A stretch of 7,312 bases of DNA from Acidobacteriota bacterium. Its GTDB lineage: Bacteria > Acidobacteriota > Polarisedimenticolia > QHYA01. The translations under genes were made by a program, and so were the position numbers. Below are positions 1 through 7,312 of this stretch, in pieces. Within the stretch, counting starts at the first letter, position 1; each line of letters starts with the position of its first letter. Location of the stretch: assembly GCA_003223995.1 (NCBI GenBank), contig QHYA01000144.1:1-7312 (forward strand), written 5' to 3'. Below the pieces are notes generated by a model. It worked only from the letters and a program-made list of their open reading frames with translations. It had not been told where the DNA came from and did no database searches.

Positions 1-136
1 TCCGCCGGAGCCCCCGCACCTCGATCTTCTCGATTTTCGTCCCGGCCGCGAGGGCCCACGCGCAGGTCGCAGCGATCAGGACCACGAGAAGGGCACACAG
101 CGGACGCATGGCGCCGCAACCGCCGGGCCACGGCAT
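1..136 (-). CDS. bamA: BamA/Omp85-like outer-membrane assembly protein, N-terminal fragment
   Basis: Only the first 45 codons are present; the gene runs off the left edge. The frame encodes a signal peptide with hydrophobic core CALLVVLIAATCAWALA, followed at once by KIEKIEVRGLRR, which matches the start of a first POTRA domain (an I..I.V.G.RR pattern). BamA proteins use periplasmic POTRA domains and a C-terminal beta-barrel to insert outer-membrane proteins. Two in-frame ATGs are possible. The one at 136 has an AAGGA Shine-Dalgarno match at 146-150 with 9 bases of spacing. The one at 109 gives a more typical short signal peptide but has no clear ribosome site. The position downstream of lolC and lolD fits a lol-bam arrangement known from several diderm phyla. 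TamA or another Omp85/POTRA protein cannot be excluded from so few residues. No stop is seen before the edge. Confidence 0.68.
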   Translation of the reverse strand, partial: MPWPGGCGAMRPLCALLVVLIAATCAWALAAGTKIEKIEVRGLRR

Positions 137-184
137 CGAGCCGGGTCCTTGTCGCTTGAGAGTCCGGAGGGGAAGCCCCGGTCC

Positions 185-244
185 CTGCCCCTGGGGGCTG
201 CCAGCCAGAAGCACGCACTTCAGCCCCTGCCGCTGGGGGCCGCC
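185..244. repeat. Two imperfect copies of an 18-base GC-rich direct repeat
   Basis: Copies at 185-202 (ctgcccctgggggctgcc) and 227-244 (ctgccgctgggggccgcc) agree at 16 of 18 bases, with starts 42 bases apart. The first copy contains the short self-complementary core GCCCC-GGGGC. They lie in the presumed leader of the bamA-like gene. They could be slippage products, structured leader elements or a protein-binding pair; nothing in the sequence decides this. Confidence 0.5.
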
Positions 245-355
245 GGGGTGAGCCATCGGACCGATTCTAAGTCGGAACCCGGCGCCGATGCGAACGGAGA
301 GCGGAGTTCAGCCCGCAGTTCGGACTTTCTGGAGGAGCGGTTGCTCTCCCGGCGG

Positions 356-378
356 AAAAGATGAACGGCTTCGAGCCG
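356..378 (-). terminator. Weak terminator-like hairpin downstream of clpC
   Basis: On the minus strand, beginning 10 bases past the clpC stop, a stem CGGCT / AGCCG with a CGA loop (366-378) is followed by TTCATCTTTT (365-356). The 5-bp stem and interrupted T tract make it a weak candidate for Rho-independent termination. It might only attenuate read-through into the bamA-like gene. Confidence 0.3.
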
Positions 379-388
379 GCGCCTACCC

Positions 389-2809
<2,421 letters not shown>

Positions 2810-2827
2810 CTCTGTCCAGCTCTCCGG

Positions 2828-2841
2828 CCGCCAACTGGCGG
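2828..2841. promoter_or_regulatory. Perfect 6-bp hairpin next to the clpC ribosome-binding site
   Basis: CCGCCA (2828-2833) and TGGCGG (2836-2841) are perfect inverted repeats with a 2-base loop, in the 60-base lolD-clpC gap. In the transcript the hairpin ends next to the clpC Shine-Dalgarno GGAGAG. It lacks a T tract, so it is not a standard terminator. It matches neither a CtsR heptad repeat nor a CIRCE element. It could tune clpC translation or mRNA stability. Confidence 0.35.
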
Positions 2842-2869
2842 AACGCTCAGCCGCGCAACACGAGGAGCA

Positions 2870-3652
2870 TCACCGCGATTCCCAACGCACCTCTTCCCAG
2901 CTCACGTGAGAAAGACGCCCGTCCTCCAGTTGCAAAATCCTAGCACAGCGTCTTGCGAGTCGCTCGTTGTGGGTCGCCAGGACCGCTGCGAACCGGTGCG
3001 TCCCCTGCAGCGACCTGAACATATTGAATACGGCCTCACCCGTCGCCGGGTCAAGGTTGCCCGTCGGCTCGTCCGCCAGTACCAGCAGGGGGCGGTTCGC
3101 GAGCGCCCTGGCGATCGCCACCCGCTGCTGCTCTCCGCCGGAAAGCTGCGAGGGGCGGTGGTCGAGACGTTCCCCGAGGCCCAGCTCCTCGAGCGCTTCG
3201 ACCGCCCGCTTCCCGGCCTGCCGGCCATCCTCCCGACCGATGAGCATCGGCAGCATGACATTCTCCACCGCATCGAACTCCGGAAGCAGGTGATGGAACT
3301 GGAACACGAAGCCGACCTTCCTGTTGCGAAGGGCCGCGAGCTGCGCAGGCTGCCGGTTGTGCAGGTCCTCCCCTTCGAGCAGGACCGTCCCGCTGTCGGG
3401 ACGGTCCAGACCCCCGAGAAGGTGCAGCAGCGTGCTCTTTCCCACGCCCGAGGCCCCTACGACCGCCACCATCTCTCCCGCCTCCACGCTCAGGTCCAGC
3501 CCCTTTAAGACCACCAGCCGCCGGCCGTCCCCTGAAATGTAGGACTTTGTGAGCGATTCCGCCCGGACGATTTCCGGGGAGCCAGAGGCCGAGGGGATGG
3601 TCTCGGTCAGGGGGTCCAAAACAGGCTCGCTCCTTGCACGGGTTCTCGCCAT
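2870..3652 (-). CDS. lolD: LolD, ATP-binding subunit of the lipoprotein-releasing ABC transporter
   Basis: The protein has 260 residues and one ABC ATPase domain (about 30-255). LolD drives release of mature lipoproteins from the inner membrane to a periplasmic carrier, on the cytoplasmic face of a LolC/LolE dimer. Visible motifs are Walker A GASGVGKST (66-74), Q-loop Q118 in FQFHHLLPEF, signature LSGGEQQ (170-176), Walker B LLVLADEP with catalytic E195, and H-loop H228 in ATHN. The stretch FQFHHLLPEFDAVENVMLPM is typical of LolD and separates it from MacB and FtsE. The chosen ATG at 3652 lies 16 bases after the permease stop, with GAGG 12 bases upstream. The frame is open to an ATG at 3823, but that would overlap the permease by about 155 bases. 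The start used still leaves a non-conserved N-terminal extension of about 28 residues. Coupling to the permease gene is likely. Confidence 0.94.
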   Translation of the reverse strand: MARTRARSEPVLDPLTETIPSASGSPEIVRAESLTKSYISGDGRRLVVLKGLDLSVEAGEMVAVVGASGVGKSTLLHLLGGLDRPDSGTVLLEGEDLHNRQPAQLAALRNRKVGFVFQFHHLLPEFDAVENVMLPMLIGREDGRQAGKRAVEALEELGLGERLDHRPSQLSGGEQQRVAIARALANRPLLVLADEPTGNLDPATGEAVFNMFRSLQGTHRFAAVLATHNERLARRCARILQLEDGRLSHVSWEEVRWESR

Positions 3653-3668
3653 TGCGCGCCCGGTCCTC

Positions 3669-4946
3669 TCATTCGTAGTGCAGCGCCTGGACGGGATCGA
3701 GACGCGAGGCCTTCCAGGAAGGATAGAGCGTCGCCAGAAAGGAGATCGCCACGGCCAGCAGCGCGACCCCCAAGGCGTCCAGAGGGCGGGCGCGGAAGGG
3801 GACGTGAGAAAGGTAGTAGACATCCGGATCGAGAGCCGGCCATTTGAGAGTGTCCATCACCTTTGTCGCGACCAGGCCCAGGCTGACCCCCGAGACTGTC
3901 CCGACGAGCCCGATCACGAGCCCCTGGATGAGAAACAGGGCCATGATGCCGCGCGAAGTCGCTCCCATGGCGACGAGGGCCCCGATGTCACGGACTTTCT
4001 CCATGACCAGAAGGATCAGCGTGGAGACGATGTTCAGCGCGGCGACCATCACGATCAGGCTGATCGCGATGAACATCAGGACCTTTTCCAGCCTCAGGGC
4101 CGACAGAAGGCTGCGGTTCTGCCGCGGCATGTCATCGACATAGAAGTCCTGCCCCAGCCCCCGCCTGATCCCTTCCTCCGCCTCGGGGATCAGGGACGCA
4201 TCGCGGAGGCGCACGGAGATCCAGGTCGCTCCGTCCACGTTGAACAGGCGCGAGGCGAGAGTGATGGGAAGATAGCAGCGCACGGAGTTGTATTCGAAAA
4301 ACCCCGCATCGAAGATTCCCGCCACGCGAAACCAGAGAGTCCTCGGGAGAACTCCCCACGGGGTGAGCCGCGACGACATCAGCATCGCCTGGACCCTGTC
4401 GCCTGTGTCCACGCCGAGCGCTCGGGCCATGTCCACGCCCAGGACAACCGGCGGTTGCGACTCCCCCTCCTTCCAGCCCTGAAGCTGCTGGAAGGAGCCC
4501 GACACCATCGAGGAGGGGATCGATGTCACCTTCGCTTCGAGGGCCGGATCGACACCGTAGAACACGGCGTACTTCGCCGTCGCGGTCGGTCCTCCCGAGA
4601 GAAGGCCGAAACCCTCGGCGACAGGCGAGCTCCCCACGACTCCAGGCACCGAGCTGATGCGGGAGAGGACCGACCGGATTTCGCCGATCTCCCTCCCGCG
4701 CAACCGCTCGACCATGATGTGGGCGTTGCCGCCGAAGATATGTTCCTTGATGTCCTGCTCGAATCCGGTCATCAGGGCCAGGGAGATGACGAGCGCGGCT
4801 GTGCCGACTCCAACTCCGAGGATCGAGATGAAGGTGATCAGGGAGACGAAGGTCTGCTTGCGCTTGGCCCCCAGGTACCTCAGGGCGACGAAAAGCTCGT
4901 ATCCGAAGCTTATTCGTGATCGTTCGCGCCCCCCCGCATCGCTCAT
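3669..4946 (-). CDS. lolC: LolC/LolE-family lipoprotein-releasing permease
   Basis: The 425-residue inner-membrane protein has the FtsX/MacB-type layout. One membrane helix (about 35-59) is followed by a large periplasmic domain (about 60-285), then three helices (about 288-314, 333-360 and 388-409). The N-terminal ALRYLGAKRK, the EKVRDIGALVAMGAT segment after the second helix (316-330, the region that couples to the ATPase) and the C-terminal PSWKASRLDPVQALHYE are hallmarks of the LolC/E family. With LolD it would extract outer-membrane lipoproteins. Only one permease gene is visible, so the complex may be a homodimer (LolF-like), as in many bacteria outside Gammaproteobacteria; a second copy elsewhere cannot be excluded. 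The symbol lolC is a family label, and lolE is equally possible. ATG at 4946 has GAGAGGG 11 bases upstream. It sits 35 bases after the secreted-protein gene and 16 bases before lolD. Confidence 0.94.
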   Translation of the reverse strand: MSDAGGRERSRISFGYELFVALRYLGAKRKQTFVSLITFISILGVGVGTAALVISLALMTGFEQDIKEHIFGGNAHIMVERLRGREIGEIRSVLSRISSVPGVVGSSPVAEGFGLLSGGPTATAKYAVFYGVDPALEAKVTSIPSSMVSGSFQQLQGWKEGESQPPVVLGVDMARALGVDTGDRVQAMLMSSRLTPWGVLPRTLWFRVAGIFDAGFFEYNSVRCYLPITLASRLFNVDGATWISVRLRDASLIPEAEEGIRRGLGQDFYVDDMPRQNRSLLSALRLEKVLMFIAISLIVMVAALNIVSTLILLVMEKVRDIGALVAMGATSRGIMALFLIQGLVIGLVGTVSGVSLGLVATKVMDTLKWPALDPDVYYLSHVPFRARPLDALGVALLAVAISFLATLYPSWKASRLDPVQALHYE

Positions 4947-4981
4947 ACCGCTCGGAGCCCTCTCGTCTGCTGCCCTGGCGT

Positions 4982-5824
4982 CTATTCGAAGCGCCGCACC
5001 GCGGTCCAGGAGCCCGCGGCCGGCTGGCCGTTGGTGAGATCGTAGTTCTGCCAGGTCCCCCGAACCGCCCGGCCGCTCGAGTCCAGGTAGCCCTCCAGCT
5101 CCGAGAAGCGACCCAGCTTCGAGTCGATCCGCTGCAGGTAGATCTTCCCTCCCGTGAATGTCCCCTCGAGGTTTCCCTTGAGGATCCCCGCGGAAGGCTG
5201 CGCCCCCTCCGCCTCCCCTTCCGTCTCGCCCCCCTCGGGCCGTATCCTTCCGGCCCTCATCGTGTACTGCCCCGAGAGAATCGTTCCGGATTGCTTCAAC
5301 GCGAAGAACCCGTGCTCGCCGGTGGGAGAGATGGTCACATCCCAGGCTCCGGTGAGCGGCTCCTCGGCAGAGCGGCGGCGATTCTTGAGGGTCGCGACCT
5401 TCTGGTCGAGCAGGAGGATCCTCTCGAGCCTTTCGCGGATCTGCTCGAGAGCTTCCTTGCAGCGGCCCAGGCCCCCCTCCCGGGCCTGCTCGGCCGCAGC
5501 GATGTCCTTGGACTTCGCCTCGAGGGCTTCCGTCGCCGTCTGGTCTTCTGATTTCGCGAGAGAGTCGATCTGAGAGTAGAGCACGGACAGCCGCGCGGTT
5601 GCCTCGTCACGGGCCGCCGCCGCCATGCGATAGCGCTGCCGATCCTTCTTGAGGATCTCCCGCTCGACCTCGATCTGTGCGGAGAGCCCTGCGATCGCTC
5701 CTTCGGCGCCCGGCTCATCCGCGCGGCCGAATGCCGGCCCGGACAGGCACAGGCTGGAGGACGCTACAAGCGCTGCCACTGCGAGCGGCAGGATGCTCCG
5801 GCAGGGGTCACGGGCGGATCCCAT
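4982..5824 (-). CDS. Secreted coiled-coil protein with C-terminal beta-rich domain, function unknown
   Basis: I do not recognise a named family for this 280-residue protein. The N-terminus is a signal peptide: basic start, hydrophobic core ILPLAVAALVASSSLCL (11-27), then a likely signal peptidase I site near GPAFG-RA (29-35). C26 is not in a proper lipobox, so it is probably periplasmic and soluble. Residues 43-150 are rich in A, E, R, L and K in heptad-like spacing, indicating a long coiled coil. Residues 156-280 alternate glycines and hydrophobic residues (LTGAWDVTIS, FFALKQSGTILSGQY, LEGTFTGGKIYL, LEGYLDSSGRAVRGTW, GSWTAVRRF), suggesting a small beta-barrel or beta-sandwich, interrupted by an acidic glycine-rich linker (about 192-212). 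An in-frame TAG 12 bases upstream of the ATG confines the start. GAGGAG lies 15 bases upstream, which is long. It ends 35 bases before the permease start, so co-expression and a role in envelope or lipoprotein handling are plausible inferences only. Confidence 0.85.
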   Translation of the reverse strand: MGSARDPCRSILPLAVAALVASSSLCLSGPAFGRADEPGAEGAIAGLSAQIEVEREILKKDRQRYRMAAAARDEATARLSVLYSQIDSLAKSEDQTATEALEAKSKDIAAAEQAREGGLGRCKEALEQIRERLERILLLDQKVATLKNRRRSAEEPLTGAWDVTISPTGEHGFFALKQSGTILSGQYTMRAGRIRPEGGETEGEAEGAQPSAGILKGNLEGTFTGGKIYLQRIDSKLGRFSELEGYLDSSGRAVRGTWQNYDLTNGQPAAGSWTAVRRFE

Positions 5825-5828
5825 TCCG

Positions 5829-6041
5829 CTAAGATTCTACTCCTCGTCCGCTTCGACCGAAGCCGCCAGTGAGCGTCGCGACGCCCGCGCCGTCACCCGC
5901 GCCGAGAAGCCGCGCTGCGGTCCGCAGTTCCCACTCGAGCGGAAAGGCGGTCAGCCCCGAGACGACGAGCCCCGCCATGAAGAGGAGGAGAACGATTCTG
6001 ATCCGGCGTTCGAGGAACCGTCCGCGGTCCACCGTCACCAT
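5829..6041 (-). pseudogene. Truncated N-terminus of a conserved integral membrane protein
   Basis: From ATG at 6041 this frame encodes 70 residues. A basic segment (RGRFLERRIR) leads into a hydrophobic helix (IVLLLFMAGLVVSGLTAF), then PLEWELRTAARLLGAG. The run GLVVSGLTAFPLEWEL resembles, from memory, the first helix of a family of uncharacterised multi-helix membrane proteins of roughly 200 residues. Here the similarity stops after LLGAG; about 20 low-complexity residues follow before TAG at 5829, only 4 bases from the next gene's ATG. No downstream frame restores further helices, so I read it as a truncated remnant. A GAGGGA lies directly against the ATG; a GTG at 6032 would be better spaced, so the start is uncertain. 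A genuine one-helix small protein is the alternative. Confidence 0.45.
5834..5839 (-). promoter_or_regulatory. Possible -10 box just upstream of the secreted-protein gene
   Basis: TAGAAT on the minus strand matches the sigma-70 consensus TATAAT at 5 of 6 positions and ends 9 bases before the ATG at 5824. The expected -35 position has only a poor match (TTCGGT). If it is real, transcription would start at or within a few bases of the ATG, giving a leaderless or nearly leaderless operon transcript. A chance match is quite possible. Confidence 0.22.
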
Positions 6042-6254
6042 TCCCTCAGCGCGCCGCCGGGCGGGTGTGACAAGCGTCAAGGTCGGGCAGGGCGCAGGGC
6101 ACCGCGGCGGACATCGGCGGGGGAAACGTCCCCCAGGTTGATCTCCAGGGACCGAGAACCTGGCCGATCCGGAGCCGATCCTGAGTCTTCCCCTTGAACG
6201 GGAAGTTCGAGATCCGCGCGGCCACGAGCAGCCGGCAGAGCTGGACAGGAAGGA
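6042..6254. other. Spacer with several inverted repeats, no recognisable gene
   Basis: No frame on either strand gives a protein I can recognise. The stretch contains a GGGGG/CCCCC hairpin (6119-6134), an overlapping 7-bp inverted repeat CCAGGTT/AACCTGG with a 17-base loop (6133-6163), and a tandem direct repeat of gccgatcc (6163-6170 and 6174-6181). It may be degraded coding sequence or a structured RNA; neither is shown. Confidence 0.35.
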
Positions 6255-6289
6255 CATGAAACTTGAGCGATAATCGCTCAGATTTCATG
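6255..6289. repeat. 35-base near-perfect palindrome
   Basis: Outer arms CATGAAA (6255-6261) and TTTCATG (6283-6289) pair perfectly. After two unpaired positions, inner arms TGAGCGAT (6264-6271, read with its leading T) and ATCGCTCA (6273-6280) pair perfectly around a single central A at 6272. That is 15 paired positions out of 17. No T tract flanks it, so it is not a typical terminator. It sits where the toxin-like frame loses its similarity. Confidence 0.65.
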
Positions 6290-6489
6290 CTCGCATCCGC
6301 GCGACCGGGCACTCCTCGATGTTTGTATCGCTTGCCGACATCTGGCGCATTGGCAAGAAGATCGAACGCGGCAGCAAGTTCTCTGCGGAACAGATCGGGT
6401 GCGGCGAAACGGTGGGGGCGCCACCAATCATCTGCCGCGATCGCCTGATCATCCGCCTGACGCGTCTCAATTGCGAGAAGCCTCCTCAA
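6285..6489 (-). pseudogene. Broken RelE/ParE-type toxin fragment
   Basis: Reading from a TTG at 6489, about 62 codons match the N-terminal two thirds of ParE-like toxins of toxin-antitoxin modules: DDWWRPHRFAAPDLFRRELA, then AFDLLANAPDVGKRYKHRGV and PG. These toxins act on gyrase or on translation. In intact relatives a GVRR..L..T.YHVYY segment and a C-terminal strand follow PG. Here the frame instead reads RADASMKSERL. Shifting by one base at about 6304 gives VARMRA and then a stop at 6285, inside the palindrome. The essential C-terminal part is therefore missing, and the gene is probably dead. The start is uncertain: AGGAGG follows the TTG directly, and no standard start codon sits at the proper distance in this frame. 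Recognition is from motif memory only. Confidence 0.5.
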
Positions 6490-6600
6490 TCGTGAGTGTG
6501 CTCCCCGCGCTCGGCAGCGGAGAGATCATCGGGAGTGTAGGGCCTCCGCCAGATCATCCAGCTCGCGCACCTTCATGACTCCGCGCCGATTGCTCCGCAT
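6486..6600 (-). pseudogene. Possible remnant of the cognate antitoxin gene
   Basis: One frame from ATG at 6600 (or ATG at 6576) reads MKVRELDDLAEALHSR and stops at 6526. A second frame reads DDLSAAERGEHTHD and stops at 6486, where the TGA overlaps the TTG of the toxin-like frame. Removing one C from the run near 6530 would join the two frames. This fits a decayed small antitoxin directly upstream of the toxin, as in TA operons, but I recognise no antitoxin family and the frames are very short. Confidence 0.2.
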
Positions 6601-6624
6601 ACGATGGTAGCGTTGGTGTCGGAC

Positions 6625-7312
6625 TCACGGCCGGTCAGGCGGGAAGAGCGCCTCGGCGATCCTGACCGCGTTGAGGGCCGCTCCCGCCTTGAGATCATCG
6701 ACGAGGGCCCACATCCACAGGGCGCCCCGGCCGTCCTCCCGGATCTCCACGATGCGGATCTTCTCCTCCCCCGCCCATTCGACAGGCGTTCCCGGCCCTT
6801 CCTCCGCCCCTGCGGAATCGGCGCTGAGGGGCTCCATCCGGCCCAGGGTGGACAGCAGCATCGACGGCTGGATCGATCCGGCCGGAGTGAACCGGATCAG
6901 CGCCGCATGACAGTGGAAGACCGGAGCCAGCATCATCTTCAGCGACAGCTTCCCCTCCTCCCAACCCAGCACCCGCAAGGTCTCCCGCGCAAGGGACCGC
7001 TCGCGCTCGGATCCGCCGAGGGCTGGGGCGAGGGTCAGCGGAAGGAGATTGAAGGCGATCTGGCGGCCAAAGGTGTCGCGGGGGATGGAGCCGAAATTGA
7101 AGAGGTTCACGGCCTGCCGGTACAGCTCGTCCATCGCATCCTGGCCGATGCTGGAAGCCGGCTCGAAGACGACCGCCTCGACCGAGACCACCGCAACCTG
7201 GCTTTCCAGGGCATGGAGGACAGTGGAGAGCATCAGGGAGGTGGGCTGAGCCGCCCGGAGCAGGCCGTGGTGGTCCGCGACCTGGTGCTTGTTGACCTCC
7301 CAGTTCACCACC
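6625..7312 (-). CDS. Aspartate-semialdehyde dehydrogenase-like protein (USG-1 type), C-terminal part
   Basis: About 229 codons of the 3' part are present; the gene begins beyond the right edge, and GTG at 7311 is read as an internal valine. The fold family is clear. VNWEVNKHQVADHHGLL aligns with the Asd segment just before the active site, FGRQIAFNLLP with the conserved R.AFN..P region, and DDLKAGAALNAVRIAEAL with the C-terminal helix. The canonical enzyme makes aspartate semialdehyde for lysine, threonine and methionine synthesis through a cysteine in an NPNCST-like motif. Here the aligned residues are AAQPTS, so the cysteine is replaced (about P23). The TYQAVSGAG loop reads VEAVVFEPASSIG. 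The arginine before PV is also absent (MLAPVF), though a histidine (H135 in FHCHA) remains. It is therefore probably a non-catalytic USG-1-type paralogue; a divergent active enzyme is less likely. Its link to the downstream genes is weak because about 800 bases separate them. Confidence 0.82.
   Translation of the reverse strand, partial: VVNWEVNKHQVADHHGLLRAAQPTSLMLSTVLHALESQVAVVSVEAVVFEPASSIGQDAMDELYRQAVNLFNFGSIPRDTFGRQIAFNLLPLTLAPALGGSERERSLARETLRVLGWEEGKLSLKMMLAPVFHCHAALIRFTPAGSIQPSMLLSTLGRMEPLSADSAGAEEGPGTPVEWAGEEKIRIVEIREDGRGALWMWALVDDLKAGAALNAVRIAEALFPPDRP

Larger units (their letters stand above)
137..388 (-). other. 252-base spacer between clpC and the bamA-like gene
   Basis: No gene is supported here. 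In transcription order it holds a weak terminator-like hairpin (356-378), a TAGAAT hexamer resembling a -10 box (264-269, no convincing -35), and two copies of a GC-rich repeat (185-244). The bamA-like frame stays open upstream of its start to another ATG at 256, but that stretch (rich in G, P and Q) does not look like protein. The length suggests a leader or a separate promoter for the bamA-like gene, unlike the tight spacing of the upstream genes. Confidence 0.4.

Noticed and set aside
149..364. Plus-strand 71-codon frame in the clpC-bamA spacer
   Set aside because: Its only feature, two PLGAA peptides, is the translation of the DNA repeat at 185-244. It has no family resemblance or ribosome site.
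2810..2869. CtsR or CIRCE heat-shock operator upstream of clpC
   Set aside because: Neither the GGTCAAA heptad repeats nor a TTAGCACTC/GAGTGCTAA pair is present; only the CCGCCA/TGGCGG hairpin is found.
2870..3823. Longer 317-residue version of LolD starting at 3823
   Set aside because: The extra N-terminus overlaps the conserved C-terminal coding region of the permease and reads as nonsense (W- and R-rich); ATG at 3652 fits the gene junction.
3549..4919. Plus-strand 456-codon frame opposite the permease
   Set aside because: The translation is rich in D, H, R and E, as expected opposite a hydrophobic membrane protein, with no motifs.
5745..5762. Lipoprotein signal (lipobox) in the secreted protein
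   Set aside because: The residues before C26 are S-S-L, which do not fit the L-[AS]-[GA]-C pattern. A signal peptidase I site follows instead.
6263..6448. Plus-strand 61-codon frame opposite the toxin fragment
   Set aside because: It has no motif and starts inside the palindrome; the minus-strand frame has the recognisable ParE-like pattern.

Overview
The window is GC-rich, and every gene that can be recognised lies on the minus strand, so it is read from right to left. The encoded proteins (a LolCDE-type lipoprotein exporter and the start of what looks like a BamA/Omp85 outer-membrane assembly protein) point to a diderm, Gram-negative bacterium. A ClpC-type (not ClpA-type) unfoldase and long GC-rich reading frames would fit an Acidobacteriota-like or Deltaproteobacteria-like lineage. 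That placement is inference, because no rRNA or other marker is present.

Layout in transcription order. (1) 7312-6625: the C-terminal two thirds of an aspartate-semialdehyde dehydrogenase-like protein, cut by the window edge. It lacks the catalytic cysteine and looks like a USG-1-type non-catalytic paralogue. (2) 6624-5825: about 800 bases with no intact gene. It holds what looks like a decayed ParE-type toxin with possible antitoxin traces, a 35-base near-perfect palindrome at the toxin's break point, a cluster of further inverted repeats, and the N-terminal stub of a membrane protein. (3) 5824-4982: a secreted protein with a signal peptide, a long coiled coil and a C-terminal beta-rich domain, of unknown function. 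(4) 4946-3669: a LolC/LolE-family permease. (5) 3652-2870: the LolD ATPase. (6) 2809-389: ClpC. (7) 136-1: the N-terminus of a BamA-like protein that runs off the left edge.

Genes 3 to 6 are separated by only 35, 16 and 60 bases, so they are probably one operon devoted to envelope biogenesis. The Lol transporter extracts lipoproteins from the inner membrane for delivery to the outer membrane. BamA would insert beta-barrels there. The secreted coiled-coil protein may act in the same compartment. ClpC, a cytoplasmic unfoldase for ClpP, is the unexpected member. A 252-base spacer, with a weak terminator-like hairpin after clpC and GC-rich repeats, separates clpC from the BamA-like gene, which may therefore also have its own promoter.

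No mobile element, CRISPR array, tRNA or rRNA was recognised. Most of the window is conserved housekeeping sequence. The less ordinary parts are the clpC position, the secreted protein, the pseudoenzyme and the decayed 800-base spacer. I did not find convincing evidence of a wholly new system.
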